From Chryseobacterium antibioticum (lineage in GTDB: Bacteria > Bacteroidota > Bacteroidia > Flavobacteriales > Weeksellaceae), in NCBI RefSeq assembly GCF_012927325.1, contig NZ_JABBGI010000039.1, positions 1-34,384 on the forward strand: DNA of 34,384 bases, given 5' to 3'. Numbering within the stretch: position 1 is the first letter of the stretch; each line of letters starts with the position of its first letter. The translations under genes were made by a program, and so were the position numbers. The notes beneath the pieces are model-generated. The model saw only the letters and a program-made list of their open reading frames with translations. It did not search any database and was not told where the DNA came from. Positions 33,444 through 34,384 of the stretch are shown here, piece after piece.

Positions 33444-33873
33444 ATTTTTTATATTTACTTATCCACTTATAGAGGGTCGTCTTAGGAATTTTATAATCCT
33501 CAATAATTTGTGCTTTTGTTTTTTCACCAGAATCCAGCAATTCCATTAAAAAATTGATGATTTCTTGTGTATAAATATTTTTTCTAAATTCTGGAAGCTC
33601 AGACTTTATTTTATTTTTTCGATCATTATAATCTATACTAGCGGGTGGTGAAAAAAGAATCAGATGTTGAGAATAAATCCTGAAGAAATCGTATTCTAAA
33701 AGTTTACTCCATCGCAACAAAATATCAGAAGCTATTGATTTTTCCAAGAATAGTATATGTACTTCCTCCTCTGTACATTTCAAAAAATCACATGTCCTTT
33801 CAATAGAAATTTCACTTTCTCTCCACTTAATTTCTACAAGTCTTCCAATATGGATATCCTTAAAATCTATCAT
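33436..33873 (-). CDS. Cassette B gene 1: two-part helix-turn-helix protein
   Basis: A 145-aa counterpart of cassette A gene 1. N-terminal half: FKDIHIGRLVEIKWRESEIS, CDFLKCTEEEV, LLRWSKLLEYDFFRIYSQHL. C-terminal half: FRKNIYTQEIINFLMELLDS, GEKTKAQIIEDYKIPKTTLY, KWISKY. Both halves look like helix-turn-helix domains, the second like an IS3 OrfA. A remnant of another cassette lies directly upstream on the same strand (33892-34162), so the promoter may lie further right or within that remnant. No AraC gene is adjacent here, unlike cassettes A and C. Confidence 0.75.
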   Translation of the reverse strand: MIDFKDIHIGRLVEIKWRESEISIERTCDFLKCTEEEVHILFLEKSIASDILLRWSKLLEYDFFRIYSQHLILFSPPASIDYNDRKNKIKSELPEFRKNIYTQEIINFLMELLDSGEKTKAQIIEDYKIPKTTLYKWISKYKKYE

Positions 33874-33891
33874 TTTTTAATGTATTTATTT

Positions 33892-34045
33892 CTAAAACTT
33901 TTTGTAAACCTGATAGACTCCTACAATAATTTCATCTTCAAAAATAATATGTAGACAAATTCTTTTGCCAAAAAATCAGTCTCTAAATAAAATATATGCT
34001 CTTTAGATTGTAGATCAAAAATTGATCTTCTCCCATAACAATTTG
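33892..34045 (-). pseudogene. Cassette D remnant: gene 2-like fragment
   Basis: The minus strand reads HIFYLETDFLAK, then after a one-base shift in AAAA near 33970 KRICLHIIFEDEIIVGVYQV and YKKF before a TAG at 33892-33894. This matches the second half of gene 2 (cassette B: HIKTNFLGKKTVLILFFEDE, then KVYKIRV). The gene 1 start of cassette B follows 19 bp downstream. The fragment lies after, not before, the gene 3-like fragment, so parts of more than one cassette have been joined. Confidence 0.5.
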
Positions 34046-34054
34046 AACACATTT

Positions 34055-34162
34055 TTATTTTTCCAAATTAAATTTCCATTCATCATAAACCTTTCTGTAA
34101 ACAGAATAATTTAATAATGTCTCTATGTATATTTTCCTATAGTCAGGTTGAAATTTTTCCAT
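34055..34162 (-). pseudogene. Cassette D remnant: 5' end of gene 3
   Basis: MEKFQPDYRKIYIETLL matches the start of gene 3 in cassettes A (MENSQPDYRRIYTDII) and B (MEKSKPDYKRIYSDII). After about 17 residues the match ends and an unrelated tail (YSVYRKVYDEWKFNLEK) runs to the stop. The end of a gene 2-like frame (VSNGKIST, stop at 34143-34145) overlaps the ATG by exactly 20 nt, as in the intact cassettes. Confidence 0.65.
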
Positions 34163-34237
34163 TAGAAACTTTTTTATCTTTTTTTTTGCATTTATTGATG
34201 ATGTTCTATCGAATAAGTTTACATAAAGATTTAGTTT

Positions 34238-34271
34238 AAAAGTCAGGAAGTGAAGAGACTTCCTGACTTTT
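34238..34271 (-). terminator. Terminator of the gene at the right edge
   Basis: A 14-bp perfect stem (AAAAGTCAGGAAGT with its inverse) and a 6-nt loop, ending in TTTT on the minus strand. It lies about 23 bp after the stop at 34294. Confidence 0.75.
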
Positions 34272-34293
34272 AAAACCTTTTGTTTATTTGGCT

Positions 34294-34384
34294 TTATTTG
34301 TAAACTACAGGATAGAAGGTTCCTATTGCCCAATATGCTGCATTTACTGCTGTTACTCTTATTTTTGTGGTTTTTATCTCACAA
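34294..34384 (-). CDS. C-terminal end of a gene running off the window
   Basis: The last 29 codons of a minus-strand gene are visible, ending in a TAA at 34294-34296: TTKIRVTAVNAAYWAIGTFY, then PVVYK. A strong terminator follows, so this is a genuine 3' end. The aromatic, beta-patterned ending would fit a secreted or structural protein, but too little is present to assign it. Confidence 0.55.
   Translation of the reverse strand, partial: CEIKTTKIRVTAVNAAYWAIGTFYPVVYK

Overview
The window looks like chromosomal DNA of a low-GC member of the Bacteroidota, most likely a Chryseobacterium-like flavobacterium. Signs are Bacteroidota-type promoters (TAnnTTTG with an upstream TTG), AT-rich spacers, no obvious Shine-Dalgarno sequences, many secreted proteins opening with AQVGIGT-type mature ends, AraC-type regulators with membrane-spanning N-termini, and LytS/LytTR signalling. 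No rRNA, tRNA or CRISPR array was seen.

Left part (1 to about 11.1 kb): mostly intact, ordinary genes. There is a LytS-type histidine kinase and LytTR regulator pair, an exported glutaminase, a small unknown protein, a Fic toxin (frameshifted) tail-to-tail with a VbhA-like antitoxin, two exported class-C-like serine hydrolases, a membrane AraC regulator, a stand-alone receiver protein, an unknown 232-aa protein and a cupin. A decayed copy of the 3' end of the 232-aa gene lies just beyond the cupin.

Right part (about 11.2 to 34.4 kb): an accessory, pseudogene-rich region. Its backbone is a set of secreted or surface proteins: a 1444-aa LamG/DUF11-like protein with a 166-aa partner, a 246-aa protein, and at least five truncated or frameshifted pieces. 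Among them are three related membrane AraC regulators, one with an internal amber codon. There are also two intact and at least two broken copies of a three-gene cassette encoding two helix-turn-helix proteins and a small protein of unknown function. Genes 2 and 3 of the cassette overlap by exactly 20 nt wherever the junction survives. At two loci the cassette is divergent from one of the AraC regulators, and surface-protein DNA sits next to or inside the cassettes. I read this as a possible recurring module (surface protein, membrane AraC regulator, divergent HTH cassette) that has been duplicated and is decaying. That is inference.

Mobile DNA in the right part: a complete 858-bp IS5-family element with TAA target duplications lying between a cassette remnant and its AraC gene, fragments of an IS256-family and another DDE transposase, an excisionase-like HTH protein, and a 127-bp segment bounded by 16-bp perfect inverted repeats. 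A DUF2975/small-HTH pair (the DUF2975 gene carries a stop codon and a frameshift) and a family 4 glycosyltransferase complete the region. The right edge cuts a minus-strand gene whose last 29 codons and terminator are visible.
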